A DNA stretch of 64,000 nt from Arthrobacter sp. MYb213 (GCF_002979915.1 NZ_PCQA01000009.1:1-64000), one strand, 5' to 3'. Shown: positions 43,703-53,295, counted from the first letter of the stretch. The notes: generated from the letters alone by a model not told the origin. Numbers and translations: made by a program.

Positions 43703-45186
43703 TCAGCATCTTCACTCGAGCACCTAAGAAAACCATCAAAAACACAGTGAAAAAGACATGCCTGCCTCCCGAGTCCGTCTCGGCGCCACTGGCGGAACAG
43801 CGCCCGGACATCACCTGGGATGCCGGACGCCAAACACGCAAAGGCTCACGCTACGGACTCTATGATCCAGCCCCGGAAGGCGCGATCTCCACCACCCGGC
43901 AGGCCGAAGTCAGCAACCTCGCCGTGCCCTGGTCCCCCACCTCCTACAAAGGCCTGCTGTTCGGCATTGATCTGGAATCAGGGTGGGGCGTCATGCACGA
44001 CCCGATCTTCGCCTACCCCCACACCGTGAACAACGCCAACGTCGTCGTCATCGGCGACATCGGCTCCGCGAAAAGCTCGGCCGGGAAAACCTGGGGATGC
44101 CTGCGCCCCATGATCATCGGACGCAACGTGATCGTCATCGACAAGAAACCCAGCGACTCCAACCCGGAAGAAGGCGAATACGCCGAACTGTGCCGGTACC
44201 AGGGCGGGGAACCTGTCACGTTCAAGATCGGCGGAGGAGGATCCTGCATCAACATCTTCGACCCTTCCATCTCCGCTGAAACCGAAGAAGACAGCACCAC
44301 CGGCGAAACCCCGCCCAGCCAGTCCATGCTGCTGCGCGCAGTCGCCGAAGAAGTCCTCGGCCGGCCCATCAGCCCCCGCGAAGGCAAAGCCCTGCGCACA
44401 GCACACCGCCGCGCACTCAAAGACGCAAAAGCTCAAAGCATCACCCCGACGATTCGTCTGGTGATCAACCGGATGATCGACCCCGCCGAAGAAGACTCCA
44501 GCTACTTGGAGATCGACAAAACTACTTTGCGTGAATGGGGGTACGACGTCGCCTTCGAACTCGAACGCTTCGTTGAAGAAGACCTGGCGGGAATGATCGA
44601 CAACGAAACCACGAAGGATGTGAAACTCAAAGACGGACTCACCGTCTTCGACGTCTCCCAGCTGCCCGAAAACGGGCCAGCGTTGGCGATTGTCATGACG
44701 GTGATCAACACGTGGATGACCAACCGCCTGTTCAAAGCCAAGAACCGCCGCCAAACCCACTTCGTCGTCGAAGAAGCCTGGCACCTGGTCCAGACCTCGG
44801 TCGCCAAAGTGATACGCCGCAACCAGAAAGTCTCCCGCGCCATCGGCTTGTCCAATTGGTTTTTCTTCCACCACGTCTCAGACATCCCTGCCGGCACCGA
44901 CGCGGAAGCGATCATCAAAGAATGCGACACCGTGCTGGTGTACCAGCAGAAGAAAGCACCGGACGCGAGGGCAGCAGTGGATATGTTCGACCTTCCGGCC
45001 TCCAGCTACCCCACGATCCTGAACCTGGCCACCGGCACCTGCCTGATGAAAATCGGCAACGAAGCCCCCTTCGAGGTGAAGCATCTGCGCAGCGACGTGG
45101 AAACAATCCTCACCGACACCGACAAAGCCCTGGTTGCCAGGACGACGAGTGAAAAGGAGCAGGACCATGGCCTCCCCACAGCGTGA
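43699..45186 (+). CDS. VirB4-like conjugation ATPase
   Basis: This 495-residue protein has the Walker A region GDIGSAKSSAGKT (about residue 120) and the Walker B THFVVEEAWHLV (about residue 352), then the SRAIGLSNWFFFHHVSDIP motif of FtsK/VirB4-type ATPases. It lacks the large N-terminal domain of proteobacterial VirB4; that part may be supplied by the SCO6880-type partner, whose gene it overlaps by 4 bases. It powers assembly of or transport through the channel at the cytoplasmic membrane. Confidence 0.85.
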   Translation: MISIFTRAPKKTIKNTVKKTCLPPESVSAPLAEQRPDITWDAGRQTRKGSRYGLYDPAPEGAISTTRQAEVSNLAVPWSPTSYKGLLFGIDLESGWGVMHDPIFAYPHTVNNANVVVIGDIGSAKSSAGKTWGCLRPMIIGRNVIVIDKKPSDSNPEEGEYAELCRYQGGEPVTFKIGGGGSCINIFDPSISAETEEDSTTGETPPSQSMLLRAVAEEVLGRPISPREGKALRTAHRRALKDAKAQSITPTIRLVINRMIDPAEEDSSYLEIDKTTLREWGYDVAFELERFVEEDLAGMIDNETTKDVKLKDGLTVFDVSQLPENGPALAIVMTVINTWMTNRLFKAKNRRQTHFVVEEAWHLVQTSVAKVIRRNQKVSRAIGLSNWFFFHHVSDIPAGTDAEAIIKECDTVLVYQQKKAPDARAAVDMFDLPASSYPTILNLATGTCLMKIGNEAPFEVKHLRSDVETILTDTDKALVARTTSEKEQDHGLPTA

Positions 45187-46912
45187 AAGCAGCTTCACCA
45201 CTTTCTTGATCATCGCGGTGCTTGCCGGGATCGTGCTGGCTGCGTTGAATTGGGGCGAAGCCATCACCCCTACCGGTTCGAAGGTGTCGTGGAATCCGTT
45301 GGATCTGTTCGAGGCAGGCGTGGACGGGGATCTTGCCTGGCCGGCCGCGTCCTGGTTCATCCTCGGCGGCATCGCGGTCCTGTTGATTGTGGGCTACGTG
45401 CTGATCACCGAATTCTGGGTGACCCCGCGGAAGAACACCGCCACGTTCAATCCCCAGGGTGCTGCGATCACCTCGATGATGGGGTTCACCGCCGCCTGGC
45501 ATAAAGCACGCCAGATCTATGGGCCGTCGGTCACCAGGAAAACCGCGGAAGCATTCATCGCACTGGCTGTCTACACCAACGCATCCAAAAAAGTGCCACT
45601 GTATATCCAACTCGAAGACAGCCTCTGGGTCTATGCCCCGGCCCGCGGCGGCAAAACCTCCAGCATCGTGGTCCCCATGGTGCTTAGCGCCCCCGGACCA
45701 GTCCTGGCAACGTCGACCAAACCAGACGTGGTCGCGTGGACTGCCACCGCACGCCAAGCGCAAGGCGAAGTATTTGTCTGCGATTGGGAGGACATCACCG
45801 GCTGGCCCCACAGGGTGAAATGGACTCCGATCTACGGGTGCGAGGACGAAGACGAAGCACTGGAACGCGGCAAAGCCTGGGCGAACGCCGCCCCCATGGA
45901 AGGGACCAAAAACGGGTCCTGGTTCAGCGCCAAAGCAGGCTCCGTCCTCGGCCGGCTGCTGCACGCCGCCGCATTGGAAGACCGCACCATGGATGACCTG
46001 CTGCTATGGATCTTCGACTCCCACAACCCAGAACCCATCACCATCTTGGAAGACCACCGCAAATCACGGGCCTTCATCCAGCCCCTGCGTGAACGCACCG
46101 AATCACGGGCCGGGGAAACCGAAGACTCCATCAAATCCACTCTGCTCTCCCTGGCCGAACCGTTGGTCACCGAAAAGGTCCTCTCCCAGTTCCGGTTCCG
46201 CCGCGGCGAAGCCTTCGACATCAACGAGTTCCTCGAAGGACCCAACACGTTGCATATCGTGGTGGACGGAGAAAAATCCCCGCTCGGCACATTGAGCACC
46301 ATGTTCGCCGATCAGGTCTACCGGGCAGCGAGGCGCAAATCCAGCCAATTCGCCTCTGGCCGGCTCTGGCCGGTGTTCCGCATGGTGCTCGATGAAGCAC
46401 CCAACGTGGCAGCATTCAGCAATATGGCCGAACTGATCACCGATACCGGCGGCCGCGGCATCCAAGTGATCGGCATCAGCCAGTCCTTCATCCAGAACGA
46501 AGCACGCTGGGGCAAGGAAGAAGCCAAAGCCATCGAATCCAACGCCAGTCTCAAGCTGATCTTCCCTGGCATCAACAGCGAAGATCTGAAAACCTACGCC
46601 AGCGACATGGGCGTCCGGGACAAAGCCCGCATCAGCCATTCCTCCAGCAAGACGGGTGGCTCTAGGACCACCAGTACGGAGGAGAAAGCGATCGTGCGCG
46701 CCGAAGAGCTCAAGCATCTACGGTTCGGGCAGGCCACCGCCGTGTACCGGAACCTGCCACCACATGTGGTGCACACCGAGATGGTGTGGCAGCGCAAAGA
46801 CCACAAGGACTTGAAAGACATGAAAGACCAGACACTGCGTACCTGCGGCAAGGTCTTCCTGGATGCCGACTATGTCGGAGGAAAGGCGGTGGACGTTGAG
46901 CGAGCCGAGTAA
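45167..46912 (+). CDS. type IV coupling protein (VirD4/TraG family)
   Basis: This 581-residue protein starts at the ATG at 45167 after AAGGAG, inside the end of the VirB4-like gene. Two N-terminal membrane helices (about 8-25 and 60-85) precede a RecA-like ATPase domain with PARGGKTSSIVVPMV (Walker A, about residue 160) and FRMVLDEAPNVAAF (Walker B, about 406). An IQVIGISQSFIQNEARWGKE segment is typical. It brings the relaxase-DNA complex to the channel. The C-terminal 80 residues are charged and probably bind the cargo. Confidence 0.88.
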   Translation: MASPQRESSFTTFLIIAVLAGIVLAALNWGEAITPTGSKVSWNPLDLFEAGVDGDLAWPAASWFILGGIAVLLIVGYVLITEFWVTPRKNTATFNPQGAAITSMMGFTAAWHKARQIYGPSVTRKTAEAFIALAVYTNASKKVPLYIQLEDSLWVYAPARGGKTSSIVVPMVLSAPGPVLATSTKPDVVAWTATARQAQGEVFVCDWEDITGWPHRVKWTPIYGCEDEDEALERGKAWANAAPMEGTKNGSWFSAKAGSVLGRLLHAAALEDRTMDDLLLWIFDSHNPEPITILEDHRKSRAFIQPLRERTESRAGETEDSIKSTLLSLAEPLVTEKVLSQFRFRRGEAFDINEFLEGPNTLHIVVDGEKSPLGTLSTMFADQVYRAARRKSSQFASGRLWPVFRMVLDEAPNVAAFSNMAELITDTGGRGIQVIGISQSFIQNEARWGKEEAKAIESNASLKLIFPGINSEDLKTYASDMGVRDKARISHSSSKTGGSRTTSTEEKAIVRAEELKHLRFGQATAVYRNLPPHVVHTEMVWQRKDHKDLKDMKDQTLRTCGKVFLDADYVGGKAVDVERAE

Positions 46913-47522
46913 CCGCGATGAGCTGATCGAGTTGCTGGTCCCGATCGTGGAGCCACTGGTGGAACGCCAGGGGAAAGTCGAACAAGGGCTTCAGGAACAA
47001 GAAGCAGTCCTTGTAGAGCTCGCTGGCCAGCTGGAAACACTGCTGAAAAAGAGCAAAGAGCCAGAGCCGTCCCCCTGGAACCTCTATCAAGGCAAACCCG
47101 AGAAAAACGCTGAGCTGCTGGAAGAGATCAGCCAGTGGCTGCCGTGGTTCAACACCACTTACGGGGCTGGGCAAAGCACCAACATGATCCCTTCATGCTG
47201 GTTCCGCCACCCCAACGTCGTAGCCCACCTCATGGGGTTCTACCTGTCTTGGAAATCGGCCAACTACGGGACGACGAGCCCCAACAGTGATCTGGTGTAT
47301 TGGAACTTGCGCTATCTGCCTGATGTCCTGGACATCATCAATGCCCCCAGCGATAAGGGCGGCATGGCCGGATGCAGGCGCGAGCATCGTTCCCCAGAGC
47401 GGGTCGATCCAGTTCCCGAACCGCTGAATGAACAATTCACTCAGTGGCTTGATGATACCTACCTCACGACCCAAAACAACGATCCGAACTCTTTGGTCCC
47501 ACAATCTACGGCTCGCCAGTGA
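46896..47522 (+). CDS. DUF4913 domain protein
   Basis: This protein of about 208 residues has an N-terminal coil (IELLVPIVEPLVERQGKVEQ) and a DUF4913 domain marked by SPWNLYQ, EISQWLPWFNTTYG, SCWFRHPNVVAHLMGFYLSW and YWNLRYLPDVL. DUF4913 proteins are common on actinobacterial plasmids beside conjugation genes; no function is established to my knowledge. The TTG start at 46896 gives a start region after GGAGG, but in-frame ATGs at 46863 and 46872 within the VirD4 gene are possible. It overlaps the end of the coupling protein gene. Confidence 0.72.
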   Translation: MSEPSNRDELIELLVPIVEPLVERQGKVEQGLQEQEAVLVELAGQLETLLKKSKEPEPSPWNLYQGKPEKNAELLEEISQWLPWFNTTYGAGQSTNMIPSCWFRHPNVVAHLMGFYLSWKSANYGTTSPNSDLVYWNLRYLPDVLDIINAPSDKGGMAGCRREHRSPERVDPVPEPLNEQFTQWLDDTYLTTQNNDPNSLVPQSTARQ

Positions 47523-47570
47523 ATGAGAGAAGAAATAGGAATAACCTGCATCCAAAATTAGACTGTTCAC

Positions 47571-48275
47571 GTGCCTTTACCTTTAGATCGCCTCATCTAC
47601 ATCGATGATTCTGGACATCCCAAAAGCGGACTCGTCGTTTACGGATGGATTGAGTTCTCACCCGATCGGTGGTCATCAGTACTGCGGACCTGGCTAGACC
47701 TACGCAAAAGACTCTGGCGCGAGTACAGAATCCCAGTCACTGAAGAACTGCATACCACCGAGTACGTCAACGGCCGTGGACGCATCTCAACCAAGATGCC
47801 AGATAGATTTATCCATAATGGCATTGAGTTCTGGAAAGATTTTGGGAGAGAAGTAGCCTTAGAATGTTTAGAAACTTTGCGCTACACCGAAGGCCTGCGA
47901 CTTGGTGCCGTCTATCGAAGCGGCGAGCCTAAAGCTCTCGCGCAGACGAGAACAGAAACCTACTTGTCCCTCGTCAACAGATTTGAGTCAGAACTAGAGG
48001 AATCGAATTCTTTAGCGATGATCATGATGGACGGCGATGGCACTGATGATTCCTACAAAAATACCCATCGAAGCCTAGAACTCAGCAAAAGACACGTGAT
48101 TGAAGATGCTATCCATCTCGACTCAAAAACTTCGCAGTTGGTTCAGATGGCTGATCTCGTTGCATGGAGTGCCAACGCCCTCATCGACCAGCATCCCAAA
48201 AATGGGTTCGCTCAAGACTGGTACCCGAAATACCTCTCAGAACGCGATCCAGAGCGCTTGCCCAAAGCAATCTAG
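47571..48275 (+). CDS. DUF3800 domain protein
   Basis: This 234-residue protein begins LDRLIYIDDSGHPKSG after a GTG, the DxSG opening of DUF3800, a family with an RNase-H-like fold. Later landmarks are SLAMIMMDGDGTDDSY and a C-terminal DSKTSQLVQMADLVAWSANA, both usual for the family. The acidic pairs (Asp in DDSG, MDGDG and QMADL) are where metal-binding residues would lie. DUF3800 genes are common on mobile elements and in defence islands. The composition is more AT-rich than the transfer genes before it. Confidence 0.75.
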   Translation: MPLPLDRLIYIDDSGHPKSGLVVYGWIEFSPDRWSSVLRTWLDLRKRLWREYRIPVTEELHTTEYVNGRGRISTKMPDRFIHNGIEFWKDFGREVALECLETLRYTEGLRLGAVYRSGEPKALAQTRTETYLSLVNRFESELEESNSLAMIMMDGDGTDDSYKNTHRSLELSKRHVIEDAIHLDSKTSQLVQMADLVAWSANALIDQHPKNGFAQDWYPKYLSERDPERLPKAI

Positions 48276-48288
48276 GAGTTAAACAGCT

Positions 48289-48322
48289 AGACCCCCTGAT
48301 CTCAAGTGTATGAGGGGGGTCT
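48289..48322 (+). terminator. hairpin after the transfer operon
   Basis: AGACCCCCT and AGGGGGGTCT pair with one bulged G across a 15-base loop. It lies 13 bases after the DUF3800 stop, so it is a reasonable end for the long plus-strand operon. No T tract follows. Confidence 0.55.
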
Positions 48323-48425
48323 GCACCTATAACTATAGTTGTGCGCGCGTGGAAAAATCAACCCGCCCGTAATAGCATGGGGTATATAGCAAGGGACAAG
48401 GACTCGTGCTTCATACATCGAAGAA

Positions 48426-48446
48426 ACCCACGGATTTCGTGGGTTA
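48426..48446 (-). terminator. terminator of the relaxase gene
   Basis: AACCCACG-GATTT-CGTGGGTT is a perfect 8-base-pair stem. On the minus strand it is followed by CTTC after the GGGTTT, and it lies 20 bases past the relaxase stop (48466). Confidence 0.7.
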
Positions 48447-48465
48447 CTTTCGTTAAGTTCCTACC

Positions 48466-51400
48466 CTACGTAAGCGTCGGTCCGTGAGGTCCTTTGCGGC
48501 GTAGCTCGTCATCCTGAACACGGTTCTTCTTCTCATCATGCAGTTCAGTGCGGTTCCTGCGCAGTTTTTCCAGCAGCGACTCCGCCGCCGGGGTTGGCTT
48601 CTGTCCGCTCATTTCATGCTCGAATTCTGCCGGCACGGTGTTCTCCTGCTCTGTCGTGGGTTGCGTGGTGCCTTGGCTCAGTCGGCGCAGCTGGGCAAGT
48701 TTCGCTTCAGCGCTAGTAGGGCTGAGCGTAGTGGTGGCCTGATCATTCTTCTGCTGCACTGCCTCGGTTTTAGCTGCTTCTAACATTGGCTCACGGGTGG
48801 TCAGTTCCGAGTGCTTGTGCAGCGCAGCCGCGCGGTTACGCAGACTTTGCGCGACTTCGCTTTTCTTCAGGTGCGTTTTTGGCAGTAGTGCTGGTTCTGA
48901 GTCAGCGATGTTGTAGGTGCGCCGGTAGGCTGCGATTTCGGCCGCGACCCGGCGCCATTCTTCGGCACGGTCGCTACGTCCCGGCACAGGACCTAGTGCG
49001 TCCAACCATGCCGGTGGGTTCTGCGCCAGTTCCGCGCCGACCCGCTGATGCTCGGTATCCAACGTCTGACGGTATCCGGTGAGCTGCTGCTTCCACGCAT
49101 CTGGGGTGCGCGGATCATGCAGCTCGGCCGATGGTGCGTACCATTCCCCTAATTCGTTGCGAATATGTGCTGGTTGAAGGTTTGGCTGTTCGAGCTCGCG
49201 CAGTTCCAGCTCGCGGCTGATGCGTTCCAGAATGGTTGCCGCAGCGGTGCTGTGCAGCTCATGGCTGCGGCCCAAGGTCTCTGCTTGGCGCAGCAACTCT
49301 GGCAAGTTTTCTCGTCGTTGCTGCTCTTCGCGCAGCTTATCCAGCGACCAGGACAACAGTTTCTCGTTGTTCTCCGGATCTGAGGGAACTTGGCGCAGAA
49401 GATCGTCGCCAGTGGTTTTGACCCGGTTAGCTAGTGCGTCATCGGTGAGATGGCCATACAGCCGGCGCGTATAGGGGCTCAGTCCTTCCTTAGTGGCCAG
49501 CTGCGTGGCAGTCTCCCGGTAAGGAACAGCCAGGATGTCTGCTTGCGCAGTCGCTCGGCGTTCCAGCTCTTCCAAGTGTTCGGTGGCTACGTCGCGCAAT
49601 GGGCGATGTGCTTCGGCAAGTGTTTCTGTACGGTTTTCGATCAGCGGTTCCATGCGCCAGGCCAGCACGGCTGCTGGCTGGTCGGCATTAGCGAATTCGC
49701 GTTGGTGGTAGGCATCAGCCAACAGCGTCTCAAGCTTAATCCCACGGGCTTCTGCGTTCTGCAGGTGGTGGGTGACGGCTCCCCACGCAGGATCGGCAAG
49801 GAACGGTTCGGCCACACGAACGCCAACGGCGCTGCGGAAGACCTGCTCAAAACGCGCGTTCCGCGCTTGATCTGCCAGATCCCGATAGATCTCTCCCAGT
49901 CCGTTCAGATCGCGTGCCTTGTCGTGTTCGCGGGTGATCGACTCGTGCGCAGTGACGTTCAGGTCAGTACGTCCAGCGATGCCCTTCAGCACTTCATCTG
50001 GGCGTTCGTTCTCTGCCAGTCCCACATAGATCTGGTTGTCATACTTGCCGCGGCTGGTCGCCACATACGCACCAGCACGATCGCTCTGGCCGGTGAGCAG
50101 TGCATGGGCCGTATCAACGGTGGCACCTTGAGCGGTGTGGACGGTGTCTGCGTAACCAAGGATCACATGCTTTTCCGCATAGGCAGCGGGGATCACTGCG
50201 AGTCCTTGATGCTGCTGATGGCGTGCCAGCAGGTTGCCGTCTTCAATGCCTTCAACAACCCAGGAATCGTTATTTTTGACGAAGTCTTTGCCCTGATGGA
50301 CACTGATCCGACGGTCATTGTTCTTCGTCAGGATGACATCGCCAGCATAGATCTGCGCGTTGTTCCGACCCCTCAATGACTGAGCATCATCAAGCTGTCC
50401 ATGGTGCAGTCGGTAGGCTTGGGCCTTCTGGTTCAGGCGATCAACGTGCGTGTTGGTTCCAGCGAGCATGAGGGATTTACGGCCCTCGTTGGTGTCTTTC
50501 TGCCACGCAGCAAAAACCTGGTCAGCCATGTGGTCCACAGTGCCGGCTTGGATCTTGCCTTCGGCGCGGTAGTACGCCCACGGGTCGTCTTTACCCACAG
50601 CTGGTGCTTCACGCAGTGCTAGGGAGGCGGCGGCTTCTTCCAGGTTCGCGGTGCCGTCTTCGTTGCGGAAACGGTGGATCTCCTCCAAGTTCACCAGCTG
50701 CTCTTCGGCGTTCAGCAGACGCAATAGTCCGCCGGCTCCGACGGCGGAAAGCTGCTTGTCATCGCCGATGGCCCGCACCAAAGCACCGCGCTTTTTAGCT
50801 TGCAGTATGAGGGTCACGAACTGCGGGGTGCCAAGCATCCCCGCCTCGTCAACCAGAACAATGTCACCGGGGTTCAGCTTGTCCGGTGCACGCAGGAGAC
50901 GGTCAACGGTCATTGCTTCTGCGCCGACTTCGCTGCCTAGCAGGGAGGCTGCTTTCGCTGATGGTGCGACAGCGACGACATGATGGCCACTGTGCTGCAT
51001 TGCCGTGACAGCAAGACGCATGGAAGTAGTTTTGCCGGTGCCGGCCGGCCCGATCCCGGCGACCAGTAGCTTGGGGCTGCAGGAGAATTGCTGAGCCAGC
51101 GCAATCTGTTGGGCGTTCAGTCGGCCGTCGAAGTTCTCCAGGACGCGCTGGAATTCACCCTGCGTCACCGCAGGAATGACATCTGTGCGGGCGGCCTGCA
51201 CGGCGGTATGTTCAGCTTCCAGAATGGTCTCGGAAGTGTAGAGGGCGGCGTGGGGTTTCTGGTACCGGTGCACCGCGGTGACTGCCCCGGGAACGGCTGC
51301 TGGGACGGGCAGATCAGGAGTGACTTTCAGGCTCAAGGAGTCCAAAGCAGCGGCCCGGATCTGAACGATGATGCTGTCTGCGACGGGTTGTGCTTGGTAC

Positions 51401-52797
51401 TCGTGGGTGAGTTGTCGGCGCACTTCGGCTTCCACATGAGCCGTCGTCCACGTGGACCGGTTCTGTTCCAGACGGGTGATCGTCGACTGCGCCAGAGCCT
51501 CGATCTGCTCGGCGGGCAGGACGTCCACCAGGTCGTAGTTCGGGTTCCGAGTTTTGGAATAGGAACGCACCGCGGTGAACAAGTCATCGCCTACCAGGGC
51601 GCCTTCAGTAGCGCTGAATTTGGTCTGCCAGTGCCCGGTGAGCTCAGACAGAGAACGGCCTTTCTTCTTTTCTGCACGGGTTTCCAGTGTGGCTTGCTGG
51701 GAGAGTTTGATCAGCTGTTTCGCATTCGGGGCGCGTCCGTGACGTTCTTCAAAATCAGTGACCAGCTGTGCAAGGTTCTCTTTAATGCTGCTCCGGCGTG
51801 AGGAAGCCGCTTCGATCGCGGCCACCGGCACGCCGCCGATTTCGATGATCGGACGCTTGCCCTCCACCGCTCGAGCAACTGGGGAAACGCCTAGTTCTTT
51901 GCAGACGTACTGCATCACTTTGGCGTTGTAATGCTCGGACGCGGACACCGCGTACTTATGCAATACCGTCCCGTCAAGGGCGCTCCACTTGCCATCCATA
52001 CCCAGAACCTTGTTGGAGACGACGATGTGATCGTGCAGCTGCGGATCACCGTCACGTGAGTCGTAGTGCCGGAAGGAGGTGTAGATCAACCCTCCCGCCA
52101 CGTCTTCGGACCGCACACCGTTCTTCCCACGCCGGGTGAAGGTGGCGTTGGTTTCCAGGTACGTCATCGCGTCCTCGATCGCCGCATGATGCGCCTTCTC
52201 AATGACGGCTTGGACGTTGCGGTCGCTGACTCCCCAGAGGTAGGAGATGCTCTTGGAGGGGGAGAACACCATGTCGTATCCGGCGACCGCGTTGGACCCT
52301 TTATGGGTCTGGCGGGAGATGAACTGGGAGAGCTCTTCCTTATTCTTGGGCTTGCGTCCATGCAGTTGGTGGAAGTGCTGTCCGCCGGCTTTGGCACGGA
52401 TGATGCGGCGTTCATCAGCGGTAGGTTCGCGGTGCTTCAGGCGGGTGAAGTCACCCATGGCTGTGGTGATTTTCTTGGTCAGGGCTGCATCGAACTGGTC
52501 GAAACGCTTGTAGCGCTGGCCGAGCTTCGCGTCAATCTTCGCACCGGTTTGCGGATCGAGCTGCCCTGCGAGGGGGTGCTGTCCCAGTCCGTAGAGCAGT
52601 TCCATCTGCTCTTCAGTCACCGCGCCGGACACACCAAGATTCTTCGCCCCACGCCCGCCCCAGATCCCTGGCGGGTGGCCCGTCACGGTGTAGTAATCCC
52701 CCAGCGTCCGGTCACCGGTGCGCAGTTCATCGGCCGAGGCGACTTCACGGGTGTAGTACTGATACCCGTCCCCTGCGCTGAGCTTATGCAGGGTCAT
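48466..52797 (-). CDS. MobF-family relaxase/helicase (TraA/TrwC type)
   Basis: This 1443-residue protein, from the ATG at 52797 (MTLHKLSAGDGYQYYTREVA), has a TrwC-type relaxase domain to about residue 330. The tyrosines in YQYYT are the likely nucleophiles, and the metal-binding His cluster lies in HYDSRDGDPQLHDHIVV near residue 249. A RecD/UvrD-like helicase follows, with GPAGTGKTTSMRLAV near 584, VDEAGMLGTPQFV, and DTVHTAQGATVDTAHAL near 895. The last 450 residues are coiled and charged. It nicks oriT, stays bound to the 5' end and unwinds the strand for transfer. The gene runs opposite to the channel operon. Confidence 0.9.
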   Translation of the reverse strand: MTLHKLSAGDGYQYYTREVASADELRTGDRTLGDYYTVTGHPPGIWGGRGAKNLGVSGAVTEEQMELLYGLGQHPLAGQLDPQTGAKIDAKLGQRYKRFDQFDAALTKKITTAMGDFTRLKHREPTADERRIIRAKAGGQHFHQLHGRKPKNKEELSQFISRQTHKGSNAVAGYDMVFSPSKSISYLWGVSDRNVQAVIEKAHHAAIEDAMTYLETNATFTRRGKNGVRSEDVAGGLIYTSFRHYDSRDGDPQLHDHIVVSNKVLGMDGKWSALDGTVLHKYAVSASEHYNAKVMQYVCKELGVSPVARAVEGKRPIIEIGGVPVAAIEAASSRRSSIKENLAQLVTDFEERHGRAPNAKQLIKLSQQATLETRAEKKKGRSLSELTGHWQTKFSATEGALVGDDLFTAVRSYSKTRNPNYDLVDVLPAEQIEALAQSTITRLEQNRSTWTTAHVEAEVRRQLTHEYQAQPVADSIIVQIRAAALDSLSLKVTPDLPVPAAVPGAVTAVHRYQKPHAALYTSETILEAEHTAVQAARTDVIPAVTQGEFQRVLENFDGRLNAQQIALAQQFSCSPKLLVAGIGPAGTGKTTSMRLAVTAMQHSGHHVVAVAPSAKAASLLGSEVGAEAMTVDRLLRAPDKLNPGDIVLVDEAGMLGTPQFVTLILQAKKRGALVRAIGDDKQLSAVGAGGLLRLLNAEEQLVNLEEIHRFRNEDGTANLEEAAASLALREAPAVGKDDPWAYYRAEGKIQAGTVDHMADQVFAAWQKDTNEGRKSLMLAGTNTHVDRLNQKAQAYRLHHGQLDDAQSLRGRNNAQIYAGDVILTKNNDRRISVHQGKDFVKNNDSWVVEGIEDGNLLARHQQHQGLAVIPAAYAEKHVILGYADTVHTAQGATVDTAHALLTGQSDRAGAYVATSRGKYDNQIYVGLAENERPDEVLKGIAGRTDLNVTAHESITREHDKARDLNGLGEIYRDLADQARNARFEQVFRSAVGVRVAEPFLADPAWGAVTHHLQNAEARGIKLETLLADAYHQREFANADQPAAVLAWRMEPLIENRTETLAEAHRPLRDVATEHLEELERRATAQADILAVPYRETATQLATKEGLSPYTRRLYGHLTDDALANRVKTTGDDLLRQVPSDPENNEKLLSWSLDKLREEQQRRENLPELLRQAETLGRSHELHSTAAATILERISRELELRELEQPNLQPAHIRNELGEWYAPSAELHDPRTPDAWKQQLTGYRQTLDTEHQRVGAELAQNPPAWLDALGPVPGRSDRAEEWRRVAAEIAAYRRTYNIADSEPALLPKTHLKKSEVAQSLRNRAAALHKHSELTTREPMLEAAKTEAVQQKNDQATTTLSPTSAEAKLAQLRRLSQGTTQPTTEQENTVPAEFEHEMSGQKPTPAAESLLEKLRRNRTELHDEKKNRVQDDELRRKGPHGPTLT

Positions 52798-53103
52798 CAC
52801 ACACACGATTCTAGCAATCCTGGCCAAAGTTATCGAAGATGCAAGAGGTGTGACAGACCAAGTCTTTGAGAATCGGGTAAAAATACTGGCCGGAGGTCGT
52901 TGACCGTTTCTCAAAGTCGACTGGACGTGTTCAGCTGAGGGACGAGGATGGAGGGCACACGGGAAGAAAGATTGATCTGACCATCAAAACTTTTTTCTTT
53001 TGGTGCGGTTTTGCACATGCGATCTTGGCTGTGTGCAGGTGTGGCCAAGGTGGGTTTGATAGGGTCGCAGCTGTGCCCGGTCAAGTCTCTTGTGTTAAAC
53101 CGT

Positions 53104-53180
53104 GCGTGGAGTTTTCCACGTGTGGGCGGGTGGAGATGTTTTGCGATCTCATGGCCGTCCCCAGGTGGGAAACTCCACGC
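53104..53180. repeat. long inverted repeat, oriT candidate
   Basis: GCGTGGAGTTTTCCAC (53104-53119) pairs with GTGGGAAACTCCACGC (53165-53180) with one mismatch, across a 45-base spacer. The left arm also contains the small hairpin CGTGGA-GTTT-TCCACG. It lies in the non-coding 500 bases between the relaxase start and the accessory gene at 53296, the usual place of a MobF origin of transfer. The nick site is not identified. Confidence 0.5.
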
Positions 53181-53235
53181 AGGACAGAGCCTGAGCGCCA
53201 GCGAAGTCCGTTAACGCATTTTTGGGCCGGGGTGC

Positions 53236-53254
53236 GCGAGGGGTGTCCCCTCGC
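53236..53254. repeat. hairpin in the presumed oriT region
   Basis: GCGAGGGG-TGT-CCCCTCGC is a perfect 8-base-pair stem with a 3-base loop, followed by CAAAAAG. It is 42 bases before the start of the small accessory gene. A terminator seems unlikely as no plus-strand gene ends before it; a relaxase or accessory protein site is more likely. Confidence 0.5.
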
Positions 53255-53295
53255 CAAAAAGTTGTTGTTGTAGATGGTGAAGGAAAAGATATTAG

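Noticed and set aside
53236-53254. Terminator for a gene upstream of 53236
   Set aside because: No plus-strand gene ends before this hairpin; the relaxase runs the other way and begins at 52797.
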